Shown piece by piece: positions 45,132 to 57,139 of a stretch of DNA of 64,000 nt. Made by a program: the position numbers and the translations under genes. This DNA is from Dermacentor variabilis (Eukaryota > Arthropoda > Arachnida > Ixodida > Ixodidae): assembly GCF_050947875.1 (NCBI RefSeq), contig NC_134568.1, positions 200,933,043 through 200,997,042 of the forward strand. The letters are read 5' to 3'. Within the stretch, counting starts at the first letter, position 1, and each line of letters opens with the position of its first letter. The notes under the pieces were generated by a model. That model did no database searches. It saw only the letters and a program-made list of their open reading frames with translations, and had not been told where the DNA came from.

Positions 45132-48100
45132 ATGGATACACAAATCACTCAATGGAATGTCAGAGGTCTTCTTAGAAGCCTTGATGATGTGCAAGAACTC
45201 ATCCACTAACACAATCCAAAAGTGATGTGTTTACAGGAAACACACTTAAAATCGAAACGCACAAATTTCCTCCTACGCTATGTTACGTTTCGCAGGGATC
45301 GCGATGATGCTGTCACATCACCGGGCGGTGTTGCCATTGTTATTCATAAAAGCATAGCGTGTCAATGTTTGCAGCTACAAACACCCCTTGAAGCAGTGGC
45401 GGTTCGAGCTGTTCTCCTAAACAAACTCATCACCATTTGCTCGCTTTACCTACCCCCGCATTACCAATTATACAAACATGAATTTGAGTCCTTTATAGAT
45501 CAATTGCCAGAACCTTATGTTGTTCTTGGCGATTTCAATGCACACAGCAGCCTGTGAGGAGACTGTCGTAACGATGCGCGAGGTCGTCACGTTGAACAAT
45601 TCCTCTTTTTTTCCGGTGCGTGTCTGCTGAATAAGAAGGAACCCACATATTACTGTCTTGCAAACAGAACCTTTTCTTCAATTGATCTTAGCCTAGTTTC
45701 CCCGTCTATACTGTCTGAACTCGAATGGGAAGTTAGCAACAATCCTTACGGAAGCGACCACTTCCCCATACTGCTAAGAACACCTAAAGAAAACGAATAT
45801 CCACCACAGGCTCCTAAGTGGAAGATTGATACAGCCGACTGGGATAAATTCCGAACTCTCACTAGTATTTCATGGGATGACATGTCCTCGTTAGGAATTG
45901 ATGCTGCTGTGGAGTATTTTACAGCCTTCATAATAGATGCCGCATCTAAATGCATATCAGAAGTAAATGGCTTGGCATGCAAACGACGTGTCCCGTGGTG
46001 GAACGACGAATGCAGTATCGCTCGTAAAAACAGAACAAAGCGTGGGGGTTGCTACGCGCCTCTCCCACTGCGAAGAATCTTATTAACTTTAAGAAAGTAA
46101 AGTCCCAAGGAAGGAGAAAGCGCCGAGAGGCCAGAAGAGAGAGTTGGCAGAAGTTTTTATTGGGCATCAACTCGTATGCAGATGAGGCCAAAGTTTAGAA
46201 TAAGGTTAATAGGATAAGAAAGCGACAAACATATTCACTCGCTTTGGTAAATACACAGGGTGATACACTACAAGATGAGCCAGACTCACTTGAGGAGCAC
46301 TTTGAGCGTGTGTCCAGCTCAATCCACTATTCCCAATCCTTTCTTAAACATAAAGAAATAGAAGAACGTAAGCCAATCATACGAAAATCCAGGCAGAATG
46401 AACCGTATAACCAGCCTTTCAGTATTGCCGAGTTGAGAGCTGCCTTGAACACATGCAAAAGCACTGCACCGGGACCTGACAGAGTCATGTATGACATGAT
46501 CAGAAACCTACATACTGACATACAAGTTACACTACTCACACCATTCAGCACTATTTGGGCTACGGGATAGCTCCCATCCACATGGAAAGAAGCGATCGTG
46601 GTTCCTGTTCTGAAGCAGGGAAAAGACCCTTCCTTGGCAGCAAGTTGTCGTCCGATAGCTCTTAAAAGTTGGCTGTCTAAGGTTTTTGAAAAATGATTAA
46701 TCGCAGACTCATACAATTCCTTGAACTCAACAATATGCTCGATCCCTATCACTGTGGCTTCAGACAAGGGCGGTCGACAACCGATCATCTTGTGCGCATT
46801 GAAGGATATATCCGCGATGCGTTTGTACACAAACAGTATTTCCTCTCGATATTCCTCGACATGGAGAAGGCATATGACACAACACAGAGTTACGGGATCT
46901 TGCGAGACTTGTCGGGAATGGGCATCCGTGGAAAAATGTTGAAAATAACTGAAAGCTATTTGTCGAATCGTATCTCCCGCGTAAAAATCGGCAACGTACT
47001 ATCGCGACCTTTTATACAAGAAACTGGAGTACCCCAGGGAGGCGTACTCAGTTGCACACTCTTTATCGTAAAGATGAACACACTTCGTGCTTCTCTGCCA
47101 CAGGCCATTTTTTATTCCGTCTACGTAGACGATATAAAAATAGGTTTCAAATCCAGCAACCTCACATTGTGCGAGAGACAGGTACAGCAGGGCTAAAACA
47201 AGGTGCCCAATTGGGCAGACCAAAACGGATTTAAAATCAAACCACACAAAAGTTGTTGTGTTCTCTTCACAAGAAAGAGAGGCCTGCTCCCAGATCCTTG
47301 TGTAGAACTAGGCGGACAACAAATTCCTGTCAACAAAGAGCACAAATTTCTAGGTGTCATACTTGACTCCAGGCTTACTTTCATTTCACACATAAAATGT
47401 CTTAAAGCAAAGTGACTAAAAACAATGAACTTACTTAAAATCCTATCCCACACAAGCTGGGGTAGCGACAGGAAGTGCCTTTTGAATCTTTACAGGAGCC
47501 TAGTTCGATCACGAATAGATCACCGAGAGCGCTAAAGATGTTGGACCCCGTTCATAATCTGGGTATCCGCCTGGCCACTGGCGCATTTAGAACAAGCCCT
47601 GTTGAAAGTCTATATGTAGAGTCACACGAGTGGTCACTCCATTTTCAGAGAACATACATCAGCTTCACATATTTTCTCAAAGTGTGCTCTAATAAAGAAC
47701 ATCCGTGTTTCACAACTGTAAACGACTTGACCTGCGAAACACTTTTTCGTAATAGACCAGAGGCTTCCTTTGTCACTCCGTACAAGAGAACTTAGCGAAT
47801 AAATGGATGTCCCAGTTCTCAAACATCGCCTAATGCCTCCAGCTAAGCTATTACCGCCCTGGGAGTGGCAGGTGATAGACTGTGACATGTCCTTTGTAGA
47901 GGTCAGAAAGCACGAACCTGACCTCGAAATCGCTAGCATTTCCGTGAACTTCAATCGAAGTACTCGTGCTCAGAATTCTACACAGATGCGTCAAAATCAC
48001 ATGCTGGTGTATCTTATGCTGCTGTTGGTCCCACTTTTTCTAAATCTTACGTATTGAACCCACTAACAAGTATATTCACTGCAGAAGACTATGCAGTACT

Positions 48101-48773
48101 GTCTGCAGTAAAACACATAAATAAATTAAAATTCGACAGAGCAATAGTATTTACAGACTCGTTAAGTCTTGTAAAAGCGCTGATTTCTTTACGAAAGCAT
48201 ACAAATCCTGTTTTCATTGAACTTTACTCGCTCTTATGCAATATTTATCCATCACATAGACACGTAGTAATATGCTGGGTACCTGGCCATAGAGGCATCG
48301 AGGGTAATGTACTAGCTGACAAAATGGCCACATCACTCGCATCACTAACCACTTTTCCCACGGCTGCTGTCCCTGTCACAGATCTGAAGCGTTTCTTAAG
48401 AAAGAAACTGCGACAACACTGGCAATGCATGTGGAACGCAGACACAAATAACAAACTGCACGTTATAAAGCCACAGTTAAGTTTTTGGCCCTCCAAAACA
48501 ATATCTCGGCGAACAGATGTCCTATTCTGTCGCCTCAGAATAGGGCACAGATTTGGTACCCACAATTTTCTGCTTACTGGAAATGAACCGCCGACCTGTG
48601 GTCGATGTGGTGAGAGGCCGACCGTCCTCCACGTCCTCTTGGAGTGTCGGAAAGCCGAATCTGAAAGAAAGAAACATTTTCCTCTTGCATATCATTATTG
48701 CGTCCCTCTTCACCCAGCTATGTTTCTTGGTAAAGAACCGTTTTTTAACACCAAAGTAGTCCTCAATTTTTAA
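45132..48773 (+). pseudogene. ORF2 remnant of the I-c element: EN, RT, RNase H
   Basis: The endonuclease starts MDTQITQWNVRGL and shows MCLQETHLK, VVLGDFNAHSSL and GSDHFPIL. RT motifs: STAPGPDRVMYDMI, VVPVLKQGK, GFRQGRSTTDHL, IFLDMEKAYDT, GVPQGGVLS and YVDD near 47126-47137. RNase H near 47975-48340 shows YTDAS, TAEDYAVL, FTDSLSLV and GNVLADKMA, so all acidic positions are readable. A C-terminal CGRCGERPTVLHVLLEC cluster follows. Lesions: stops near 45207, 45555, 46568 and 47194 and frameshifts near 46037, 46690 and 47500-47970. It is inactive, but the catalytic motifs remain. Confidence 0.82.
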
Positions 48774-49191
48774 ATGATGTTGTCCTACATGTTATAAGCC
48801 CATTAAATTCGTAGCGCATCTTCTTTCCAGAGGATGCCGCTGTGATAGTTTTGTATAGCACATGCCTCTAGGCCCTTATGTCTCAAGGGCTCTAACGAGG
48901 CCGTGGTGCTCTAGTGAATTTTAGAATCTTTTACATGTTTTATATGGAATCATTATCTCGCAATGCACCTTAATGCTCATAGTACACGTCATTTGTCATA
49001 GCCATAATCTTATTACACGTACATTTTACGCACTTTACAGTGACTATTTTTAGGCCCCTTTACAGCCACGTCACATCAACTTCACCGAACCCATCACTCC
49101 ACGGCGAAATCACTAACACTTGCGTGGCGCACTTTGGCCAAACCTGGACCTTGCGCCAATAAAAACCACACATTCATTCATTCTCTTTTTT

Positions 49192-50395
49192 CTTTCTTTA
49201 GTTTTGTTCACTTAGCGCCCTCGTTTTACTGCAGGCCTTATCATTTGTACGCATTGATGCGCCCTTCTCTATTATTTGAACACTTCTTGCTACTCTGAAT
49301 TCTACATCTCTATTCTTTAGCTTCACCTCCCGTTATCTGGTATTACTGGTTTAATGTCCCGGCTGTTTCTCCAAACGTATATCCCATTTATACCTCCCGT
49401 TTCAGACTTCTTCATTGATATCGCGCTGGGTTAAGTGCCAACAGCAAAATTTCTTGTTAACGAGCAGGTTTCGACCTTTCTTTGTAAATGGCGAAACGTT
49501 TTGAGAAGTTTTCTTGTCGCGCATTCAACTAGCCACACGCCACCTCCATCCCGATTTGCGTTTTGCCTGCTCGCCCTAACAATGCGGTGTCAAAGCGAAG
49601 CAACGAAATTTCGGATAAGTCCCCCATGTAGCAACACTGAGAGCAGTCAAGATTAGAAGCATCTAGTTCACGCAAAACACCATCCCACGCGCGAAGTGCA
49701 TGGAGTGAAAGGGTTAAAAAATGTCTACCTCCTGTATGCATGGTGCGCGTACCGCGTGTTGTGCTGTGGGGTTTGCGGTATGGTATGGTTGTGGCGTGCT
49801 GTGTGACGTGGTGCTGTATGTTGCGCTGTGTGACAGGTTTGCATGCGTGCGTGAGTGTGCGCGTGCGTGTATTTAAGAAATTCGGTGGCTTATAGGACAA
49901 CGTCGCTATAGTGTGCCCTTTCTGTAACGAATTAGAATGAAAATTAGAATTAGAATTAGAATGAAAAAAAGTAACACACAAGTGACGAGGTGACTGTAGA
50001 AAGACCCTGCCTACCGGCCGAACGACAGGGTCGATGAGTACTTTCAAGATCAATCTGCAACAAATCAGCAAGCAACCAGCTAAGCAACGTGTATTGTATA
50101 GCGGGCCCTGCAACATTCGGCCACTTGTAGCGCAGAGCTTTGAAAACCCTGCTGGAAGGCGGCCGTCCTACATCCACAATCTCTAGTGATGCTCTCACCC
50201 AGCACTCCGCCAGAAAGAGCGGACAGTGCGGGCGTGTGGTTACTCGTAGCAACGCAAGAAAGTAGGCGCGGGTGAAATTTCAGAAGGTTCCACGGTACCC
50301 GCAAGGGAATATGTGCGGAACGTTACGGACTGTATACACAGTGAAACTTTCAAGACTTCGTTTGGCCTACTCTATTTTTATTTATTTGCATATTA
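49192..50395. other. No recognisable gene; short ATTAGA minisatellite
   Basis: An imperfect GAATTA repeat lies at 49930-49965 and a GT-rich low-complexity stretch at 49740-49870. A 195-codon minus-strand frame (49529-50116) spans these low-complexity stretches and matches nothing known. Confidence 0.4.
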
Positions 50396-51063
50396 TTACG
50401 ATAGCAATAATTTGGGCACTCCAGGCGCAGTTCTGCCGTCGTCGTCGTCATGATGTTCCGTATAAAGTACAAGGGCGATAACATCATCGCCGCGCGCCGT
50501 ATGCTGTATGTGCGAGTGAAGGTGTGCGAGAGTGAGCAGACGATGGTGGGTCAATTTAGCGCGGACAAGAGGAAAAGCTGGGAGGAAGCGCGCCGTCTTC
50601 AGTCGCGCGCAAGGCACCGGGGGATGAGAGGGGGGCGTTCTACTCTGGCGGCAACTGCATATGACGCGGCCGTGCGCAGCAGCGCGGGCCCTATCTCGAA
50701 AGCGATCAGCGATTGGCACAGAGTCTATGTCCGACGATGGCTCACAGCTTCGTGTGCGCTGTGTTCTCGTCGCTCTGTTTGCGATGAAGCGATAAGCAGC
50801 ACCAAGGTCCCTACGTTCGCTGCTGGTACCGCGCTTACTCATGCCAGCGTTTCGACAGCGAGTGTCCGCGGTCATCCAGTGTGATATGTGTTCATGTTTG
50901 CCTTTGCGCGTGTGACGCCATGCTTGCTAATTTATTTAGTAAGCGCATGTTTACAACTTTATGCGACCGATAAAACTAATATCCTTACTTCGTATAGCTG
51001 TCTACTAATTCGCTGTCGCAATCGATGCGATATCGTATCGCCTTTCGGGCGAAACTGCGACTT
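50396..51063 (+). repeat. Repeat B, long copy 1
   Basis: It begins ACGATAGCAATAATTTGGGC/ACTCCAGGCGCA and ends with CGCCTTTCGGGCGAAACTGC. It parallels 59664-60323 block by block over about 650 bp. Near the ends, inverted GCGATAGC-type and GCTGTCGC-type segments suggest degraded terminal repeats. A 144-codon plus-strand frame and a 159-codon minus-strand frame overlap on it, so neither is credible as a gene. Confidence 0.75.
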
Positions 51064-52916
51064 TTTTTTATTTTGCTACTTTTTGCAAATTTCAGTTTTT
51101 TTAGAGGGAAGGAAGGAGAGGGCAATGGAAGAAGCAACTTTTTTGAAGTCGTTCAATTATTTTTTTATTTCCAAAGAATGGAAGAAAAGTGAGAACTTTG
51201 CCATGTTATAGTAACGCTGTGTATCATCTTGAGCTGCAGAAAAAAATTAAACGGTAACAGAACATGCTGCGCTTCAGGGTGAGCAAATACTGAGGATATA
51301 TGTATACTACGTTTTTGTTAGAAGCCGGCTTGTACTAAGTTCTTTTTCTTTTTTCCTTTATTCTTTATACTGAGAGCATACGTAAATAAGGGACCTCATA
51401 GTGGAAGCGGCGACGTGCGTTTTCCTAACGGGCGTGAATAGAGGGGAGGCTTGACTGTGAGAAAACTAACCGAAATTTAAACAATCGCAACGAGGGCGTG
51501 TATTTCGTAAGAAAGTTAAATGGGTTAAAAAAAGTCCCGAGAAAATCCCCGTAAGTAAAGACCCTGCTGGAGCACATCGTCCTTGCATTGACTGCTTCAA
51601 CATTTTTATTATCGCATGCGTAGTCCATGCATATTTCTTTTCGACTATAGCCAGCCGAACAATTCAAGAGAGGACCATTGACTAAACATCACAGATGGCG
51701 TTTAAAACTTACATAATATCGAGCTCATGGGGCTTTACCTTTAACACCGTGGAGGCAGCGCAGGGTGTAATAACTTACCGACGAAGCAGTACGGGGAATA
51801 ACACCTATACAAGAGGCGGGCAAAATACACGTCACACTCCATTAGTTAATTACCGCGTTTTCATTACCCGTTTTTTAAATAATTAACGACAATGCGAAAG
51901 GCTCGCGCGGGCCGGGAAGTTGTCAGGCCACATGTCTACTGGCGCTTTCTGCGAGCGTTATGAAGGAGTTTTTACTTTGGCTCCCTGTGCGGTGCTCATA
52001 CATTATGCATACAGTAAACGAAATAACCGCTGCAGAAGCTACCGTTCCCTGGCTAGGGTAAATGCCGCAATGCAATGGAGTTTTACTATTGCGAATCTTC
52101 TTACGCTTACAAGGTTTGTGCACGCGGCCGACTGAATCGCTGTTCTCGAGCGCAACAAGCATGCACCCTGACTTAGTGCGGCTCGTTAATCGATACTGGT
52201 TGTAACCGATGAAGTCTGTAAAAGAACTGGACCAATGTTCACAAACCATAATAACATTAGCAAATTCCTGCTAATCCTGACGCTGGACAGATCATTGCGA
52301 AGTAGGTAAGCCTTTAGAAAACAACACTTACGAAAGAAAAGCTTTATAAACGTGGCCCATTTTTTCTGTTTTTCTTTTTGAGATAAATGGGGTATTCCAG
52401 GACAATCTTGCGCAGGAAAATAAAGTAAGAGATACAAAGTTAGGCTATATATTTAGTCAGAATTAGCAACAACTTTTTTATTCTGCATAGTGTAGATGTA
52501 GCGCCAGAGTGGAACATGCATGGTGAATTTTTCTCGACAAATATCTGAAAAACGAATTACGTTTTTTCTTTTAATCACGTGAGTTACTCTAGCCTCCTGC
52601 TGCGCGCCTTTGCACTGCTGTTATCGCAAATGGGCCTTATACCAGTAGTTATAAACATAAATAATCATATTTTGTTACTTAATGAATGACCCATGATGAC
52701 TACTTCTTTCAGTTTTTGTAAAGAATTTTTCACATTATTTCCTAAACGCTTCTGTCCGCTGCACTAAAGGTACGAGTATAATGAAGAAATCCTCGCAACA
52801 GTTGAATCCTCTATATATTAAAGAAGCCTGTCTCCCTTTTAAAAAAGATCAATACGTTCTTGCGTTACTTACGGCAAACTAACACTGATAAAAATACAAA
52901 TATAGGTACCATCTGC
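51064..52916. other. No recognisable gene or element
   Basis: AT-rich with T runs. Frames up to 108 codons on the minus strand show no known motif. Confidence 0.4.
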
Positions 52917-53891
52917 TTATGGTGGATCCACACGACGGACGAAATCCGTCTTTTTCGCGACGGACGGCGCATCACGTGACCACGCGTCACCGATTTGTGC
53001 CGTCCGCACGTCGTCCGCGACCCCCACGGACGGAAAATGCCGAGCTATTTTTCGCATCCGGATTTTGGGGGTCGAATGCTGTGGATTTAGCCTAGTAGCT
53101 CTACAGTCTGGCAACAAGCGCGGCTTTGGGATGTTTAACAGCTTCATCGCTGCTGACGCGCGACTCGCACTAGAGCGACTGAAATGAACCTGAACGACGG
53201 GGCAACTTTGTTATTCTTACATCTCGTGGAGCAGTTCCCCGCGTTGTAGGACATGACTTTCACCGATTACGCGGACACGAGAGCGTAACAAGACCTCTTT
53301 CGATGAAACAAGCGCCCGCCATCATCCGATTCGGACAAAACAACAGCCATTGCGGCCACTCCCCCCCCCCCCCCCCCGTCGTTCCCTTTCGGTGTTCATT
53401 TTCATTCAGAGTAAAGAACATATATGACAAAATCTTTGTTTCACCGATGGCGCCATCTAGAATGAGTAGAAACAAGCAATCATATTAACTTACGGTCACT
53501 GAGATCCGCCCGGGCCGCCGCAACATCTTCGAGGCCATGTTCAGCCAATACAGCCACTCGTTAAGCCTACACGCCGAGAATCTGAGTATCTCTTTCGGAA
53601 ACGGTGCCCACTCATGACGAATACATTGCTGTCGAAGCTTCTGGACACAAATTTAAACCAAATACAAGCCTCAGTTTGAAAGTTACGGGCCACACAGCGG
53701 ACGAAGACTACTTGACAGGTTCGAGGCGGACGGCAGTCGCTTCGGGCGGCGCCGCCATCTTTATTTTTCCGGCGCGGTCGTCTGCTCAGTCCGTCCGTCG
53801 TGTGGATGCGCTTCGCAGCCGGACGGGCGGCGGAATAAGCGTCCGCGGCACAGATTTGCGCGGAGCCTTCCGTCGTGTGGATGCACCATTA
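52917..53891. mobile_element. Harbinger-like DNA transposon, non-autonomous, TTA target duplication
   Basis: Terminal inverted repeats TGGTGGATCCACACGACGGA (52920-52939) and TGGTGCATCCACACGACGGA (inverted, ending 53888) differ at one base and are flanked by TTA on both sides (52917-52919, 53889-53891). A 3-bp TWA duplication is typical of PIF/Harbinger. An extra inner copy of the right terminus lies at 53795-53810. From 53184 a frame with two stops reads NLNDGATLLFLHLVEQFPAL and TDYADTRA, resembling the MADF-type domain that accompanies Harbinger transposases. No transposase is present. A C run lies at 53360-53377. Confidence 0.75.
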
Positions 53892-54101
53892 AGGGTAAAC
53901 ACCGCAGAAATTGCGGAAGAAAGCGCAGCCAATGAAAAATCACCGGTGGAAGATCAGTAGACTTCAGCTATGCCTCCGGCTGTGAACTAATTTACACAAG
54001 CAGGCTATCACCGCGCGAACACCGTCACCTTTACCTTTCCGTCACCGTCTCTTTCGTTGTTTAGGTGGTTTTGTTTGCCTAATTATCAATATACACCTAA
54101 A
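53892..54101. other. No recognisable feature between two elements
   Basis: Contains a CACCGTCACCTTTACC-type low-complexity stretch at about 54019-54050 adjoining the I-a copy 3 end. Confidence 0.4.
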
Positions 54102-56368
54102 ATGCAAGTACAGAACATAATTATACATATTTCGTAAAAGTTGCGATCTCCACATAAACCAATTATGAACCACGAACAACATTTATGTTACTCATTTAGC
54201 GTATTTGGATCATCTGAAACTTAATATTTTCCCAACATGTTGGTGTCCTCTAAAAACTTTTTCAAATCAAGAAGTGCTCTTTTTTGAAGGCCCGCAGTTG
54301 GCCGCGGGCCAAGTACCTTTTTTAGAGTGGATGGTCTTCTGTCTAATGTAAACAAATTATATTGCAGTACCGCTCTTTGTGTAGCGTATTTCGTGCACTC
54401 GAGAAGAAGATGCTGCACATCTTCGTCTGGATGGCCACAAGAACACTGCTGACTAGAGACACATTTTATCCTGTACAAGAAGTGTTTCGTAAATGCAGTA
54501 CCAAGACGCAGTCGGTGTACCAATGTTTCAAATTTTCTGTTGTCTCTTAGATTTTCCGACATTGATAAGTTTATGCATGGGTCTATAGAGTATAACTCCG
54601 AGTTCTTAGTTTGCTGGTCAAACCAGGTAGTTTTGCTGAGGCGACAAGAAATCTGTCTCAGGATCAGACGGACTTCGTGATAGGGGAAGATTGGTTGTCT
54701 CCGGGTTATTGTGCGACTGATTCGCAGCTGCGTCCGCTGCAGTATTACCAGGAATATTGCAGTGCCCAGGTATCCACTGGAATGCAATTACGTGGTTCAT
54801 TGCGCTTGCTTTTGTAAGTTCCTTGAGTGTCTCATACAATAGCAAAGTGTTCAAAGAATTTTTCTTATTACTCTGTAGTATTGTGAGAGCGGCTTGCGAA
54901 TCGCTAAAGATAACCCATTTTGTTAATGTTTTTCGGATGTTATGAAACGCAAAGCACACAGGATTGCAAATAGTTCTGCCACGCTGGAAGATATCTCCCG
55001 GGGTAATTTAAATGTTTGCTCTGGCGCTAAATGTGGAATGACGAATGCTGAAGTCGAGGAATTTTTATGACAAGAACCATCTGTTAGACGTGGATGTACT
55101 GGGGGTATAATGAGTAAACTTGGAAGAGTGCCAGTTGCTGTGCGGCTATTATGAACATGTCCCTCTTAGATATAATCCCGTCAATCGATAATTCTATTTT
55201 AGGGCATGTTGGAATCCAGGGAGGGTAACTAACATCCACTTTGCATAATTCAAATCTTGGTACTAATGCTTTATGCTCTCGAACAAGATCGTGAATTTTG
55301 CTTTTGTTTCTTTCGGTAAGCTCAAGGTTTAATGGATGTTTCTCGTGTTGGGTTAAGGTGCGATAAATATGTCGGCATGTTTCAACCGTTCGTATGACGG
55401 GAAATTGGGGGGGACGAGCTTCAGCAATTACTAAAGAACTCGAGGTAGCCTGCGGAACCGCAAGACACACTCGTAGCCCCCTTGCTAGTAAACGTTGAAG
55501 ACGTTCCTCAGAAGTTTGCGATAAACCATGGCGAATAGGTACCCAGTAAGCAATTCTTTTGTTTTATGAGTGCGTTATGAACTTGTAGTAGCGAAGAGAG
55601 TGATCCCCCCCTCCCCCACGTTCGGTGCCAGCGATTCGCCGAAGTACGTTTATTACTGCATTGGTCTGCTTTTCAATTGCGCGGATGTGTGATGCCCATG
55701 TTAGCTGGCGGTCAAGAATAACTCCAAGAAATTTATGCTCTTTCACAAACATCAAACTTTGCCCATGAAGCGTAAGTTGGGAATTATTCAGCTGTCGTCT
55801 AGTGAAAGGAAGTACGGCTGTCTTTGCGTATGAAAGACTCATGCCTCTTTCTTTTAAAAGGGTGTCGTTACTATCAAGACCCCTCTTGCAGCGTTGTTTG
55901 AATGTCTTGTATGTGAGATCCAGAGGCCCATATGCAGATGTCATCTGCGTACAGAGAATACTGTAAACCAGACGGGAGTTCTTGTGGCAAGGCTACCATG
56001 ACACAATTGAATAAAAAGGGACTGAGAACACTGCCCTACGGAACGCCCTGCGTGATGTTGTGATAATTACTTTCTCCTTCGATTGTTTCCATAAATATTT
56101 TTCTATCTTTCAAGAAATTTGATACCCATCACAGCGTTCGACCGTCAGGCCAAGCTCTAACATACCAGCAAGAACGTGTATGTGGCTCACAGTATCGAAT
56201 GCTCTTTGAATGTCTAAGAATACTGCTAGTGTCACATTTCCGCAAATTTGTTCATATTCGACGCATGTGGCAATGTCTAATACTGCATCCATTGTACACC
56301 GATCTTGTCGAAAACCGGTCATGTGGTTGGAAAACGCATTTGCGTGTTCACACACCCATTGTTATTTC
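54102..56368 (-). mobile_element. Truncated I-a element, minus strand (copy 3)
   Basis: The reverse complement matches I-a copy 1 from just after CAGTCGACAGCAATGG-type sequence in the RT (56368) to the 3' UTR. The terminal CACTTCAATAAA end is missing: homology stops at TGTACTTGCA (54102), about 250 bp short of the element end, so both ends are truncated. It has a single unit where copy 1 has the 28-bp duplication. Confidence 0.85.
54221..56355 (-). pseudogene. ORF2 remnant of I-a copy 3: RT, thumb, RNase H
   Basis: Five frame segments are needed: 56355-56110 (GFRQDRCTMDAVLD, VFLDIQRAFDTV), 55944-55564 (RT after YADD, LGVILDRQLTW), 55470-55084 (thumb), 54959-54618 (FSDSQAALTIL, WIPGHCNIPGNTAADAAA) and 54787-54221 (C-terminal Cys/His cluster CSCGHPDEDVQHLLLEC, ending DTNMLGKY). 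Frameshifts lie near 56110, 55950, 55520, 54950 and 54680. It is more damaged than copies 1 and 2 and cannot be translated. Confidence 0.82.
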
Positions 56369-56699
56369 CTTCTGCTCATGATCTCTTTACACTGTATGCG
56401 AAAGCGTCTTATAATGTTTGCGTATACCTACAATTTCTATACTTGGACGCGAACTTGCCTAGGACTGTGGGTTCGATCAGGGATTTGTAAGCCCTGCGGA
56501 CGGACGAAGAGGACATTAAAATTCAGTCAATCAGTCAATCTTCTCAAGAACTACTACTACAGTGCGATGCGCGTAACGTCATTCTCGTCCGCTACAACAT
56601 TGTCTGTCGTTGCCTGCAAAGTGCGTACACGGACGTCACCATGGTCAGTCTGCGTGGTGTGGAAAAGACGGCACAAATTACCAAGCTTCAAAACTACGC

Positions 56700-56880
56700 G
56701 ATAGAGTTTTGGTTAGTGCGTCCAGCTGTCCACTGCACATTGCCGCCGAACCACCAGTTCAAATCCCGGTGAACAAAGTTTTGTTTCTCCTTCACCCCTT
56801 AGCGAGGGTTAATCTGGAGATGCAGGAAGTGGCCCTGACGGCGGTGGCATATATAACGGAGAGGACGCACAGAAACAGAA
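56700..56880 (+). mobile_element. Possible second tRNA-derived SINE
   Basis: TGGTTAGTGCGTCCAGCTG (56710 onwards) resembles a box A and CAGTTCAAATCCCGG (56754-56768) a box B, at a spacing slightly longer than in a tRNA. A non-tRNA body follows (CCTTCACCCCTTAGCGAGGG). No second copy is present in this window and ends are not defined, so the call is tentative. Confidence 0.45.
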
Positions 56881-57139
56881 AATCCAGTCTGGAAGCCTTC
56901 ACTACTATCGCAGTAAAACGTTGCAAAACGATACAAATTTTGGCTGACGTCAATGAAAGTCAATGTCTTCCTGAGCGAGTTGGGGTTGAAAATTGGTTAA
57001 GAATGGGGCGGCAGAATGGGGTGGCAGTCACTGCGCCCGGCATTTTATTGCATCACCCCTCGTGTATCTGAAGTGGGAGAAGCGTCGAATTGCTCAATTT
57101 TTTTTTTACCTGCAATATCGTACGTGCTGAAATATCGTA

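Larger units (their letters stand above)
43259..49191 (+). mobile_element. I-type retrotransposon, full length but decayed (I-c)
   Basis: A 5.9-kb element flanked by TTCTCTTTTTT at 43259-43269 and 49181-49191. The GC-rich 5' UTR runs from about 43270 to 43794 and includes CTTTGCCGTGTCCGGGG and a pyrimidine-rich stretch. ORF1 (43795-45080) and ORF2 (45132-48773) follow, then a 3' UTR with CCAATAAAAACC near 49157 and a short CATTCATTCA tail at 49171-49180. The order and RNase H domain assign it to the I superfamily; its proteins differ clearly from I-a and I-b. Confidence 0.85.

Noticed and set aside
49529..50116. 195-codon minus-strand frame
   Set aside because: Crosses a GT-rich low-complexity stretch and a GAATTA repeat; composition follows those repeats and no domain is visible.
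50396..50884. 144-codon plus and 159-codon minus frames
   Set aside because: Both lie on repeat B; other copies of the repeat do not preserve either frame.
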